Positions 9,776-18,850 are shown, numbered from the stretch's first letter. The stretch is 47,634 bases of DNA from Rhodanobacter fulvus Jip2 (GCF_000264315.1 NZ_AJXU01000013.1:1-47634), one strand, 5' to 3'. Notes: generated from the sequence alone by a model not told the origin. Translations and numbers: made by a program.

Positions 9776-10525
9776 ATGTCGATGCGGGATTCGGAACGCG
9801 GCAAGGGTCACGGGCATCGCGGCGGCCCCACCAGAACGTCCCGCCGAACCTTCCTGAAAAGCGTCGTGGCTGCAACACCGGCCTTGGGCCTGCTTGGCTG
9901 TGGTCCGCGCCACGGCTCGGCGCAAGCGCGGACGCCGGTGTACTTCACGCCCGACGAAGCCACGTTCATCGACGCGGCCACGCAACGACTGATCCCTGCC
10001 GATGATCTCGGCGGTGGCGCCAATGAGGCGGGCATCACGACGTTCATCGACCTGCAACTGGCCGGGGCCTATGGCCGCGCCGAGCGCTGGTACATGCAGG
10101 GGCCGTGGCCGCACGGCATCGATCAGCAGGGATTCCAGCTGAAGTACACGCCGGCGCAGATTTACCGCGATGCGATCGGGCGCGTGGAGGCGCATTGCCG
10201 GCAGCAACACGGCAAGCCGTTCGCGCAACTGGACCCGGCCCATCAGGACGACCTGCTCCACGCGCTGGAAAAGGGCGAGGTGGATCTGGGCGACATTCCC
10301 GCCAAAACCTTCTTCGCGATGCTGTGGCAAAACACCCAGGAGGGTTACCTGGCGGATCCGGCCTATAGCGGCAATCGCGATTTCGCCGGCTGGAAACTCA
10401 TCGGCTTCCCCGGCCCGCGCTACAACTATGTCGAAGACATCGGGAAATTCGGCAGGCCGTACGAGGCACCGTTCGTGAGCCTGGTCGGGCGCGATCCCTC
10501 CGCCTACCTGCGTGGGGAATCGTGA
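9776..10525 (+). CDS. Tat-exported small subunit of GMC dehydrogenase
   Basis: 249 residues resembling the gluconate 2-dehydrogenase subunit 3 family. The twin-arginine signal TSRRTFLKSVVAATPALGLLGC (about 21-42) predicts export of the folded protein, and the Cys at its end could be a lipid-attachment site. The following EATFIDAATQRLIPADDLGGGANEAGI is characteristic of the family. It assembles with, and probably carries through the Tat pathway, the FAD subunit that lacks its own signal. GGGAGG lies five bases before the ATG. It is the first gene of a three-gene operon. Confidence 0.88.
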   Translation: MSMRDSERGKGHGHRGGPTRTSRRTFLKSVVAATPALGLLGCGPRHGSAQARTPVYFTPDEATFIDAATQRLIPADDLGGGANEAGITTFIDLQLAGAYGRAERWYMQGPWPHGIDQQGFQLKYTPAQIYRDAIGRVEAHCRQQHGKPFAQLDPAHQDDLLHALEKGEVDLGDIPAKTFFAMLWQNTQEGYLADPAYSGNRDFAGWKLIGFPGPRYNYVEDIGKFGRPYEAPFVSLVGRDPSAYLRGES

Positions 10526-12285
10526 TGGCGAAGCGGGAGCGGCCGGTGGACGTGGTGCTGGTGGGTTTCGGCTGGACCGCCGCGATCATCGCGCAGGAAC
10601 TGACCGATGCCGGCGTGCAGGTGCTGGCACTGGAACGTGGGGAATTTCGCGACACCGTGCCGGACTTCGCCACCGACACCATCCAGGATGAATTGCGCTA
10701 CGCCGTGCGCAAGCAGATTTTCGAATCGCCCGAGCGCGAGACGCTCACCTTCCGCAACAGCGCCGACCAGACCGCGCTGCCGATGCGCCACCTGGGCTCG
10801 TTCCTCCCCGCCGCCGGCGTCGGTGGCGCGGGCGTGCACTGGAACGGTCAGTGCTGGCGCTTCCTGCCGCAGGACTTCGAGATCCGCACGCATACCGAGC
10901 AGCGCTACGGCAGGAAGTTCATCCCCGAATCCATGAACCTGCAGGACTGGGGTGTGACCTACGACGAGCTGGAACCCCACTACGACCGCTTCGAATACCT
11001 GTGCGGCGTCTCCGGCACCGCCGGCAATATCGGCGGTGTGAAGCAGGCCGGCGGCAACCCGTTCGAAGGTGCACGCAAGCGTGGCTATCCGCTGCCGCCA
11101 CTGAAACGCTGCGCCTCGACGGTGCTGTTCGACAAGGCGGCGCGCGAGGCTGGCTTCGATCCGTTCCCCTGCCCCGCGGCCAATGCCTCGAAACCGTATC
11201 GCAACCCGCTGGGCGTGCAGATGGGCCAGTGCACGTATTGCGGTTACTGCGAGTGGTTCGGCTGCGGCAACTATTCCAAGGCCAGCCCGCAGACCACGAT
11301 CCTGCCGGTGCTGCTGAAGAAGGCCAATTTCAGCTACCGCACGCGCTGCAACGTCACCCGGGTCAACACCGACAACACCGGCAAGCGCGCCACCGGCGTC
11401 ACCTATGTGGATGTGGACGGCAACGAGATCGAACAGCCCGCCGGCATGGTGGTGCTGTGCGCGTTCGCCCAGCACAACGTGCACCTGCTGCTGTTGTCGA
11501 AGATCGGCACGCCTTATGACCCGACGACGGGGCGCGGCGTGGTCGGTCGCAATTACGCCTACCAGATCACCTCGTCGGTGGACGTGTTCCAGAAGGAGAT
11601 CCTCAACCCGTTCATGGGCGCCGGCGCGCTGGGCCAGGGCGTGGACAACTTCAACGGCGACAATTTCGACCACGGCCCGCTGGGTTTCATCGGCGGCGGC
11701 TACATCGCGCTGTGGAACACCGGCGGCCGGCCGATCCTGCAGCACTACCTGCCCAAGGACGCGCCGACCTGGGGCAGCGGCTGGAAGAAGGTGATGCACG
11801 ACAACTACCTCACCGCCACCTCCATCGCCACCCACGGCAGCGTGATGAGCTACCGCAGCAACTACCTCGATCTCGACCCCACCTGGCGCGACGACTACGG
11901 CAACCCGCTGCTGCGCCTCACCTTCGATTTTCAGCCCAACGAACACGCCATGTCGGACTACCTCACCGACCAGGCAACGAAGATCGCGCAGGCCATTCCC
12001 GACGCCACCCACCACGTGAAAAAGCGCGATGGCCACTATTCCATCGTGCCTTACCAGACCACCCACAACACCGGCGGTGCCGCGATGGGTGCCGACCCGA
12101 CTACCAGCGTGGTCAACCGCTACCTGCAATCGTGGGATGTACCGAACCTGTTCGTGATGGGCGCCAGCGTGTTTCCGCAAAACGCCGGCTACAACCCCAC
12201 CGGCACGGTGGGCGCGCTGACGTTCTGGGCCGCCGAGGCGATGAAGCGCTACCTGAAGAACCCCGGCCCCCTGGTGTCGGCATGA
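10525..12285 (+). CDS. GMC-family FAD dehydrogenase subunit
   Basis: About 586 residues; a GTG at 10522 gives one extra. It is the catalytic flavoprotein of a membrane sugar/sugar-acid dehydrogenase (gluconate 2-dehydrogenase or glucose/fructose dehydrogenase type). The FAD-binding Rossmann motif is VVLVGFGWTAAIIAQEL near the N-terminus. The C-terminal GMC region includes NTGGAAMGADP and GYNPTGTVGALTFWAA. Electrons pass to the cytochrome encoded next. A four-cysteine cluster (C237, C240, C243, C248 in QCTYCGYCEWFGC) may bind an iron-sulfur centre. It has no signal peptide, consistent with piggyback export. Starts overlap the upstream stop (GTGATG) and its stop overlaps the cytochrome ATG. Substrate is not determined. 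Confidence 0.9.
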   Translation: MAKRERPVDVVLVGFGWTAAIIAQELTDAGVQVLALERGEFRDTVPDFATDTIQDELRYAVRKQIFESPERETLTFRNSADQTALPMRHLGSFLPAAGVGGAGVHWNGQCWRFLPQDFEIRTHTEQRYGRKFIPESMNLQDWGVTYDELEPHYDRFEYLCGVSGTAGNIGGVKQAGGNPFEGARKRGYPLPPLKRCASTVLFDKAAREAGFDPFPCPAANASKPYRNPLGVQMGQCTYCGYCEWFGCGNYSKASPQTTILPVLLKKANFSYRTRCNVTRVNTDNTGKRATGVTYVDVDGNEIEQPAGMVVLCAFAQHNVHLLLLSKIGTPYDPTTGRGVVGRNYAYQITSSVDVFQKEILNPFMGAGALGQGVDNFNGDNFDHGPLGFIGGGYIALWNTGGRPILQHYLPKDAPTWGSGWKKVMHDNYLTATSIATHGSVMSYRSNYLDLDPTWRDDYGNPLLRLTFDFQPNEHAMSDYLTDQATKIAQAIPDATHHVKKRDGHYSIVPYQTTHNTGGAAMGADPTTSVVNRYLQSWDVPNLFVMGASVFPQNAGYNPTGTVGALTFWAAEAMKRYLKNPGPLVSA

Positions 12286-13544
12286 CCGCGCGCATCGGCA
12301 TCGCCATCACGCTGTCGCTGGGTTTCGCCGGGCTTTGCGCCGCGGGCGCCGTTGCCGCCAATGCGTCGACGAGTGCTCGCACCAGCCCGGGGCCGCATGC
12401 CTCGGTGCAGCACGGACGCTACCTGGTGCGTGCCGGCGACTGCATGGCCTGCCACACCGCGAGCAACGGCGCGCCCTACGCCGGCGGCCGCGCCGTGCCC
12501 ACGCCGTTCGGCACCATCTACTCGACCAACATCACGCCCGACCCGGACACCGGCATCGGCCGCTGGGATGGCGACGATTTCTACCGCGCCATGCACCAGG
12601 GCATCGCGCGCGACGGACATCGGCTGTACCCGGCGTTTCCCTACCCCTGGTTCACCAAGCTCAGCCGCGACGATGTGCGCGACATCAAGGCCTATCTCGA
12701 TACGCGCGCGCGGGTGCGCCAGCGCGACATCGCGCCGAAACTGCCCTGGCCGCTCAGCGTGCGCGGCGCGATGGCCGCATGGGATGCGATGTATTTCGAT
12801 GCCGGCACCTACCGGGCCGATCCCGGCAAATCGGCGCAATGGAACCGTGGCGCCTACCTGGTACGCGGCGTGGGCCATTGCAGCGCCTGCCACGGCGACA
12901 AGAATTTCGCCGGCGCGGTGGATGCCAAGCACCCGCTCGGCGGCGGGTTCGCCGAACACGTGTTCGCGCCCGCGCTCACCGGTGGCAAGCGTGACGGGCT
13001 GGGCAAATGGAGCGAGCAGGACATCGTCGACTACCTGGGCACGGGCCGTAACGCCATCACCACCGCCGCCGGGCCGATGGCCGAAGTGGTCAGCCAATCC
13101 ACCCGGTACCTCAGCGAACCCGACCTGCGCGCCATTGCCGTGTACCTGAAAAGCCTGCCGGCGCCGCCGCAGGACGACATCGCCGAAGCGGACGCCGCGG
13201 TGATGCGGCATGGCGCCGCGCTGTACCTCGACAACTGCGAAGGCTGCCACCTGCGTGGCGGCACCGGCGAGCCCGGCGCGTTCCCGCCGCTGCGCAACAG
13301 TTCGGCGATACAGGCCCGACAGCCGGACACCTTGATCGCCACGATCCTGCGCGGCGACGCCGTACCGGCCACCGACGCCGATCCCACCGGCCTGGCCATG
13401 CCCGCGTTCGACAAGCGGCTGGACGACGGCGACATCGCCGCGCTCACAACCTATATCCGCCAGGCCTGGGGCAATCACGCGGGCGTGGTCTCGCGCGCCG
13501 ACGTGAAAGACCTGCGCGAAAAACTGCACCGCAATCCGAACTAG
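12282..13544 (+). CDS. Triheme cytochrome c subunit of dehydrogenase
   Basis: 420 residues with an N-terminal signal peptide (about 1-26) and three heme c sites: CMACH (54-58), CSACH (200-204) and CEGCH (319-323). This is the standard three-heme subunit that takes electrons from the GMC flavoprotein in the periplasm and passes them to quinone or the respiratory chain. The ATG lies in an ATGA overlap with the preceding stop, giving tight coupling. The order small subunit - FAD subunit - triheme cytochrome matches known gluconate/sorbitol/fructose dehydrogenases. Confidence 0.93.
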   Translation: MTARIGIAITLSLGFAGLCAAGAVAANASTSARTSPGPHASVQHGRYLVRAGDCMACHTASNGAPYAGGRAVPTPFGTIYSTNITPDPDTGIGRWDGDDFYRAMHQGIARDGHRLYPAFPYPWFTKLSRDDVRDIKAYLDTRARVRQRDIAPKLPWPLSVRGAMAAWDAMYFDAGTYRADPGKSAQWNRGAYLVRGVGHCSACHGDKNFAGAVDAKHPLGGGFAEHVFAPALTGGKRDGLGKWSEQDIVDYLGTGRNAITTAAGPMAEVVSQSTRYLSEPDLRAIAVYLKSLPAPPQDDIAEADAAVMRHGAALYLDNCEGCHLRGGTGEPGAFPPLRNSSAIQARQPDTLIATILRGDAVPATDADPTGLAMPAFDKRLDDGDIAALTTYIRQAWGNHAGVVSRADVKDLREKLHRNPN

Positions 13545-13713
13545 CGCGGTCACCGGCCATTGGAGCTAGAACCGATGGCCTGGCCCGCCGCCGGAAGCCG
13601 TACTGTCCGCCGCCGACTTTCGCGTTAGGCTGCCCGAACAAGACCGCCGGCGCGTCGGATCGCGTGCAGCGGCGGCATCGGCGCGGCCTGGCGGACCAGG
13701 AGAGCAACTGGCG

Positions 13714-15615
13714 GTGACGGATATGGGGAGCAGCAACTTCGCGGTGCGCCTGTGGCGACGCACGTCGCTGATGCAGCGACTGGGTTTTGTCGCCCTGGTG
13801 CCCACCCTGGTCACCGCCGTGCTGCTGGTCACCACGCTGACCCGCCACCAGCTCACCACGGTGCGCGTGATGGCGCAAGACACCGCCAACGCCATCGCCA
13901 TCCAGGCGGCAGCCGTCTCCGCCGAACCGCTGCGCCAGTCCCACCGCCGCGAGCTGGCGCGCATTGCGCAGGCGACGGGCGACCTGCCGCATGTGGCGTT
14001 GGTGCAGATCCGTTCGGTCGACGGCGAAATCCTGGCCGGCCATCACGACACGCAAACGGGCGGCACCACCGGCGGCCTCACCGTGATTCGCGAAGTGATC
14101 GATCCGCACCGGCCGCTCGGCCCCGCGCTCGGCTCGGTACTGGTGCGGGTCAGCCTGGCGGACGCGATCGCCGCGCAGCGATCGAGCCTGCACAACGCGC
14201 TGATCACGCTGGCGATCAGCCTGCTGGTGGCCGGCATCATCGGTTGGCAGGTCGCGCGCTGGCTGAGCGCACCGCTGCGACGGCTGGTGGCCGCCGTGCA
14301 GCAGCTTGGTCACGGCGATGCACCGGTGGCGGTGGAGATCACCGACCGCACCGAGATCGGCCAGTTGCAGCGCGGCTTCAACGCTGCCTCGGCGGCGCTG
14401 TTCGACATGCACCGCGACATGGAGCGCGAGATCGACCAGGCCACCCGCGCACTGGCGGACAAGAACGCCGCGCTGGAAGCCACCAGCGTCGCCAAGGCGC
14501 GTTTCCTGGCCGCCGCTTCACACGACCTGCGCCAGCCGCTGTACGCGCTCACCCTGTTTTCCTCCGCGCTGGCCGTGGACGAGGACGACGTCGTCCGGCT
14601 GGACCGCATCGCGCATATCCAGGAGTGCGTGCAGGCGCTCGACCACCTGTTCAGCGAGCTGCTCGACCTGTCGCGACTGGAAACCGGCACGATGGAGGTG
14701 GAGATCAGCGATTTTTCGCTGGACCAGGTTTTCGATGAAGTCAGCCGCAACTTCCGCATGATCGCCGAACAGCACGACCTGCGGCTGGTGATGCGCACCA
14801 CGGACGTGTGGGTGCGCAGCGACCGCACCATGCTGGGCCGCATCCTCAACAACCTGGTCAGTAACGCGCTGCGTTACACCCCCGAGGGCGGCGTGCTGGT
14901 CGCCGCGCGCAGACGGTCCGGCAACCAGGTTCGGGTGGACGTGTGGGACACCGGCATCGGCATCGCGGCGGAGCACCAGGCGCGCGTGTTCGACGAGTTC
15001 TACCGCGTCGAGAATCACTGCGACGCGGCACCCAGCGACGGCCCGCGGCGCGGCCTGGGGCTGGGCCTCTCCACCGTCCAGCGACTGGCGGAACTGATCG
15101 GTAGCGACGTGCAGCTGCACTCGCGCCCCCACCGCGGCAGCGTTTTCAGTTTCGTGTTGTCGGAAGTTGCACCGCAAGCGCACGCCGACCCGTTGGCGGC
15201 CATGCCGCTGGATGTTTCGGGCATGCGCGTGCTGGTGGTGGACGACGAGCCGGCGATCCTGTCGGGCATCCGCTATCTGCTGCGCAGCTGGGGTTGCGAC
15301 GTGGCCACCGCCGAAGACGGCGCCCAGGCGCTGGACGCCGTGGAACACTGGCGAACCGCACCCGACCTCGTGATTTCCGACCTGCACCTGCGCCATGGCG
15401 AGAGCGGCCTTGAGGTACTCGCCCTGCTGGATGCGTACTACAAGCGCGAAGGGGCGCGACCGTTCGCCCGCCTGCTGATCACTGGCGAAACGCGCCGCGA
15501 CCGATTGCAACCGATCTTGACGGCAAACATCCCCCTGCTCTACAAGCCGGTATCGCCCGCGCAATTACGCGAAAGCCTGATGGCCGTCTGGGCGTCCATA
15601 CGGGAGGGGACATGA
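13714..15615 (+). CDS. Hybrid sensor histidine kinase with receiver
   Basis: 633 residues. TM1 is about 23-42, followed by a periplasmic region of about 115 residues (43-158) and TM2 about 159-180. Then come a HAMP linker, a short coiled coil, HisKA with phospho-His270 (AAASHDLRQPLY), HATPase with N-box NNLVSNALRY (379-388) and GLGLGLST (447-454), and a C-terminal receiver with DD at 510-511, phospho-Asp556 and Lys611. There is no Hpt domain, so the receiver may modulate the kinase. GTG at 13714 was chosen because AGGAG lies about ten bases upstream; ATG at 13723 is possible. Its stop overlaps the next gene's start. The ligand is unknown; the binding protein two genes on is a candidate partner. 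Confidence 0.9.
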   Translation: MTDMGSSNFAVRLWRRTSLMQRLGFVALVPTLVTAVLLVTTLTRHQLTTVRVMAQDTANAIAIQAAAVSAEPLRQSHRRELARIAQATGDLPHVALVQIRSVDGEILAGHHDTQTGGTTGGLTVIREVIDPHRPLGPALGSVLVRVSLADAIAAQRSSLHNALITLAISLLVAGIIGWQVARWLSAPLRRLVAAVQQLGHGDAPVAVEITDRTEIGQLQRGFNAASAALFDMHRDMEREIDQATRALADKNAALEATSVAKARFLAAASHDLRQPLYALTLFSSALAVDEDDVVRLDRIAHIQECVQALDHLFSELLDLSRLETGTMEVEISDFSLDQVFDEVSRNFRMIAEQHDLRLVMRTTDVWVRSDRTMLGRILNNLVSNALRYTPEGGVLVAARRRSGNQVRVDVWDTGIGIAAEHQARVFDEFYRVENHCDAAPSDGPRRGLGLGLSTVQRLAELIGSDVQLHSRPHRGSVFSFVLSEVAPQAHADPLAAMPLDVSGMRVLVVDDEPAILSGIRYLLRSWGCDVATAEDGAQALDAVEHWRTAPDLVISDLHLRHGESGLEVLALLDAYYKREGARPFARLLITGETRRDRLQPILTANIPLLYKPVSPAQLRESLMAVWASIREGT

Positions 15616-16367
15616 CACCCGCCTCCGCGCCACTCCACGCGATGACAACCACCCTCGACCCTGATTGCTCACGGCAATCGCCGCCACCTCCCGGAACACA
15701 TGACATGCGCATACTGATCGCGGACGACCACCAGCTGATTGCCGAGGGGGCCAGGCTCAAGCTTGCCGAACTCGGCCCCGGCACCGAGTTCACGATCGCG
15801 CTGGATGTCGCCGAACTACGCCACGCACTGGGCCAGGAATCGCCCCCCGCATTGGCGCTGATCGACCTGACCATGCCCGGCGTGCACGGGCGCGAACATC
15901 TGGCCGAAGTGATCGCCGCGTGGCCCGGCGTGCCGGTGATCGTGTTGTCCGGTGCCGAGAGCCCGGCGCTGATCCGCGAGTTGCTGGCGATGGGCGTACA
16001 GGGTTTCATCCCCAAGGCCTACTCCGCCGACGTCATGCTGTCGGCGGTGCGACTGGTGCTTTCCGGCGGCGTCTACATCCCGCCGATGATGCTGCAGGCC
16101 GACGAGCCGCTGGTGGCACCGCCGCCATCCACGACGGGGGAAGGTGCCGCGGCGCGACTGGAAGAGCGTCTGCACCAACTGCTGACCGAACGCCAGCTCG
16201 ACGTGTTGCGGCTGCTGTCCACGGGCAAGCCGAACAAGGTCATCGCCAGCGATCTCGGCATCAGCGAAGGCACCGTGAAGATCCACCTGGCGGCGATCTT
16301 CCGCGCACTCAACGTACGCAACCGGGTGGAGGCCGTGGTCGCTTCACGCCGCATCGGCGAGGTTTGA
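15612..16367 (+). CDS. NarL/LuxR-type response regulator
   Basis: 251 residues from the overlapping ATGA start, or 220 from the ATG at 15705, where the receiver domain begins and a GGAACA sequence precedes. The receiver has acidic residues DD (38-39), phospho-acceptor Asp85 (LALIDLTMPG) and Lys135. The LuxR-type helix-turn-helix spans about 191-245 (LTERQLDVLRLLSTGKPNKV, EGTVKIHLAAIF). It is the probable output of the kinase immediately upstream and a DNA-binding transcription factor. The 31 extra N-terminal residues look unstructured, favouring the internal start. Confidence 0.92.
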   Translation: MTPASAPLHAMTTTLDPDCSRQSPPPPGTHDMRILIADDHQLIAEGARLKLAELGPGTEFTIALDVAELRHALGQESPPALALIDLTMPGVHGREHLAEVIAAWPGVPVIVLSGAESPALIRELLAMGVQGFIPKAYSADVMLSAVRLVLSGGVYIPPMMLQADEPLVAPPPSTTGEGAAARLEERLHQLLTERQLDVLRLLSTGKPNKVIASDLGISEGTVKIHLAAIFRALNVRNRVEAVVASRRIGEV

Positions 16368-16400
16368 GCGCACGGCCGGCCTCAATACCCGAAGATGCCA

Positions 16401-16545
16401 TAACCCCCTCTCCCCTTGGGGAGAGGGGGACACGCCGCGGGGAAGCCCCAACGAAGTTGACGACGACACCAAAAAGCCCCCCATCAACTTCCCCGCAAGC
16501 ACCGGCCCCTCTCCTCTTTCCTCTCCCCAAGGGGAGAGGAGGTTA
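16401..16545. mobile_element. MITE-like element with terminal inverted repeats
   Basis: The ends are 15-bp inverted repeats with one mismatch: TAACCCCCTCTCCCC (16401-16415) and GGGGAGAGGAGGTTA (16531-16545). Each end is also the arm of its own local hairpin: 16404-16429 with 12-bp arms and loop TT, and 16520-16539 with 9-bp arms. Inside, GCGGGGAAG/CTTCCCCGC and AAGTTGA/TCAACTT are further complementary pairs. No coding capacity is seen. A related fragment with AGCACCGGCCCCTCTCC occurs near 47200. The element sits between the regulator and the binding-protein gene. Confidence 0.6.
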
Positions 16546-16744
16546 CGGTGGCTTCGGGCTTCTGCGTTTATCGACGTGGCAAGCTCACACAACGCCGTAC
16601 CTCGAACCTGCAGGACGCCGCGCCTCAAAACAACCTCGGTACCCCGCCGCTTGTATTTCCGCCCCGCCAGCCCGCAGACTCGACGGCGGGGAGACAAGGA
16701 TGGCGAGGGGAGAAAAGGTGCGGGACAAACACCAGACGACACCA

Positions 16745-17791
16745 ATGTCGAAAACGCGCCGCACTGTGCAGGCACGTCGGCTGGGGCAGCTTGCGGGCAC
16801 GCTGTTCCTGCTCGCGCTGACCGTCACCGTGCCGGCGATGTCCACGTCGGCCGTGCCGCCGGTGCCTGCCGCCGCGCCACTCACGTTCGGCATCCTGCCC
16901 ATTGGCGGCCCGGCCGAATCGCTGACCGCCTGGCGCCCGATGCTGGACGACATGGAACATGCCTTGCAGCAACCCGTCCGCAGCATTTCCGTGAGCACCT
17001 ACGAAGGACTGGCACAGGCGTTGAACGAGGAGCGGGTGGATATTGCGTTCGTCTCCGGCCGCCTCGCCCTGCAGGCCGTCACGCAGGACCGCATGCAGGT
17101 GATCGCCCAGTTGACCCGCGGCGACGGTTCGCACGGCTACAACGCCGTCCTGCTGGTCCGCCGCGACTCTCCGCTGCACAACGTGGCCGACTTGCTGCGC
17201 AAACCCGGCCACTGGCGCTACGCCCGTGGCGAAGCGCTCTCGGTATCGGGCTATCTGGTTCCCGAGACCCAGATCTTCGCCAGCCGCAACCTGGACTCGG
17301 ACACGTTTTTCGCCACCGTGGCAATCGACAACCACCAGAACAACGCCCTGGCCGTCGCCAATGGCGAAGTCGATGTAGCGACCAACAATACCGCCGACAT
17401 GGAGCGCTTCGCCCAGCACTTCCCCGACCAGTTTTCCCGGCTGCGCGTTCTGTGGACGTCCACCCTGATTCCACACGCGGTGATCGTGGTTCGCCGCGAT
17501 CTCGACCCGGCCGTGCGCCGGGCCATCGCCACCTTCGTGACCGGCTATGCCCGCACCGGCCCCCATGTCGCCGCCGAGCTGGAGAAGCTCAAGCGGATCC
17601 ACGACATCAGTGGCTTCGCGCCAGCCGGCAACAGCGCGCTGGCGCCTTTTGCCGACATCGACTACCAGCTGGATCGCCGCCGCGCCCTCAACGCCCAGTG
17701 GGTGAGCCCGGCGGCCTTGCAGGCGCGCCTGGAAAAGATCGCCAGCGATCACCGCCAATTGCTGCAGCAACTGCGCGCGAACAAGCCGTGA
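16745..17791 (+). CDS. PhnD-like periplasmic binding protein
   Basis: 348 residues. A basic N-terminus and hydrophobic core (about 14-31) form a signal peptide or anchor. The mature part matches the phosphate/phosphite/phosphonate binding-protein fold: LTFGILPIGGPAESLTAWRPM, STYEGLAQALNEERVDIAFVSG, GYNAVLLVRRDSP, and ALAVANGEVDVATNNTADM. No ABC permease or ATPase gene is adjacent. It follows a two-component pair in the same direction after a 377-base gap containing a repeat element, so it may present a ligand to the kinase rather than to a transporter. The ATG at 16745 was taken because the signal peptide starts there; in-frame 16700 would add 15 polar residues. Confidence 0.82.
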   Translation: MSKTRRTVQARRLGQLAGTLFLLALTVTVPAMSTSAVPPVPAAAPLTFGILPIGGPAESLTAWRPMLDDMEHALQQPVRSISVSTYEGLAQALNEERVDIAFVSGRLALQAVTQDRMQVIAQLTRGDGSHGYNAVLLVRRDSPLHNVADLLRKPGHWRYARGEALSVSGYLVPETQIFASRNLDSDTFFATVAIDNHQNNALAVANGEVDVATNNTADMERFAQHFPDQFSRLRVLWTSTLIPHAVIVVRRDLDPAVRRAIATFVTGYARTGPHVAAELEKLKRIHDISGFAPAGNSALAPFADIDYQLDRRRALNAQWVSPAALQARLEKIASDHRQLLQQLRANKP

Positions 17792-17843
17792 GCGGCGCGA
17801 CACCGAGCGCCACGACATCGGTGCGCGAGGCTACAAACAGGCA

Positions 17844-17875
17844 GAAAAAAACCCGCTCGGCTTGCACCGGCGGGT
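17844..17875 (-). terminator. Intrinsic terminator after tRNA-Lys
   Basis: Read on the minus strand, a hairpin with outer stem ACCCGC/GCGGGT and inner CGG/CCG pairs is followed by a run of seven T. It lies just downstream of the tRNA 3' end and would end the long minus-strand transcript. Confidence 0.8.
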
Positions 17876-17880
17876 GAAAT

Positions 17881-17956
17881 TGGTGGGTCGTCCGGGATTC
17901 GAACCCGGGACCAATAGATTAAAAGTCTACTGCTCTACCAACTGAGCTAACGACCC
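17881..17956 (-). tRNA. tRNA-Lys (anticodon UUU)
   Basis: A 76-base cloverleaf on the minus strand begins GGGTCGTTAGCTCAGTTGG, has the anticodon loop CTTTTAA (anticodon TTT), the T-arm GGGTTCGAATCCC and an encoded CCA end. The acceptor stem GGGTCGT pairs with ACGACCC. It lies 74 bases after queC with no obvious promoter of its own, so it may be processed from the queE-queC message. Confidence 0.97.
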
Positions 17957-18030
17957 GTCGTACGAAACCACGGCAAAACTCAAGCCGACAATTTTACGGG
18001 CTGGGCGCGAGTGGCACAAGCAAGCGCGGT

Positions 18031-18717
18031 TCAGACGTAGCGGGTGGGGTCGGGCAAACCCGCTTCGCGGAAGCCTTGCTCCCGCAACCGGCAGGCATCG
18101 CAATGGCCACAGGCGCGACCCTCGCCATTGGCCTGGTAGCAGCTGACGGTGGCGGAAAAATCGACGCCCAGACGCTTGCCTTCGCGCGCGATGTCGGCCT
18201 TGCTCATCTTCATCAACGGTGCGTGGATGCGCAGCCCGGCGCCTTCCACGCCGGCCTTGGTGGCGACATTGGCGAGCGATTCGAACGCCTCGATGAACGC
18301 GGGCCGGCAATCCGGATAGCCCGAGTAATCGACGGCATTCACCCCGCACCAGATGTCGCGGGCGCCCAATACCTCGGCCCAACCCAGCGCGATCGACAGC
18401 ATGATGGTGTTGCGGGCCGGCACGTAGGTCACCGGGATATCGTCGCCATCGGCGGCATCCAGCGGCACGTCGATATCGGCGGTGAGCGCCGAGCCGCCGA
18501 TGCGGCGGAGATCGACCGCCACCGTCTTGTGCTCGAACGCGCCAAGCATCTGCGACACACGTTCGGAAGCGGCCAGCTCGGAGTTGTGGCGCTGGCCGTA
18601 AGCCACGCTCAGCGCGTGCACCTGATAGCCCTGTTCGCGGGCGATGGCGATGGTCACGGCCGAATCCATGCCGCCGGAGACGAGCACGACGGCCTTGCGG
18701 GAGAGTTTGTCGGTCAT
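18031..18717 (-). CDS. queC: 7-cyano-7-deazaguanine synthase QueC
   Basis: 228 residues. It converts 7-carboxy-7-deazaguanine to preQ0 using ATP and ammonia, in queuosine tRNA modification. The PP-loop ATPase motif is SGGMDSA (14-20). The C-terminal zinc site is visible as Cys193, Cys203, Cys206 and Cys209 (RACGHCDAC). AAGGA precedes the ATG. It follows queE after 133 bases, an unusually wide gap for this pair, which contains a GGCCGGTGACCGGCC palindrome. Confidence 0.96.
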   Translation of the reverse strand: MTDKLSRKAVVLVSGGMDSAVTIAIAREQGYQVHALSVAYGQRHNSELAASERVSQMLGAFEHKTVAVDLRRIGGSALTADIDVPLDAADGDDIPVTYVPARNTIMLSIALGWAEVLGARDIWCGVNAVDYSGYPDCRPAFIEAFESLANVATKAGVEGAGLRIHAPLMKMSKADIAREGKRLGVDFSATVSCYQANGEGRACGHCDACRLREQGFREAGLPDPTRYV

Positions 18718-18850
18718 GAGTCTTGCATCCTTCGGTACGGCCGGTCACCGGCCGGAAAGCACCTGCGGCAGCACAGGCCGAAGCGCATGAAACAAGAGTG
18801 GTCGGGGACGAAGGGAAAGCACTTCCGGTTGCTGCCCGCCCACCTCGCGG

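Noticed and set aside
17957..18030. A dedicated promoter for tRNA-Lys
   Set aside because: The candidate boxes are too close to the mature tRNA end or poorly spaced; co-transcription with queC is simpler.
18718..18850. A preQ1 riboswitch before queC
   Set aside because: I could not find the characteristic preQ1 aptamer features; only a simple palindrome is seen.
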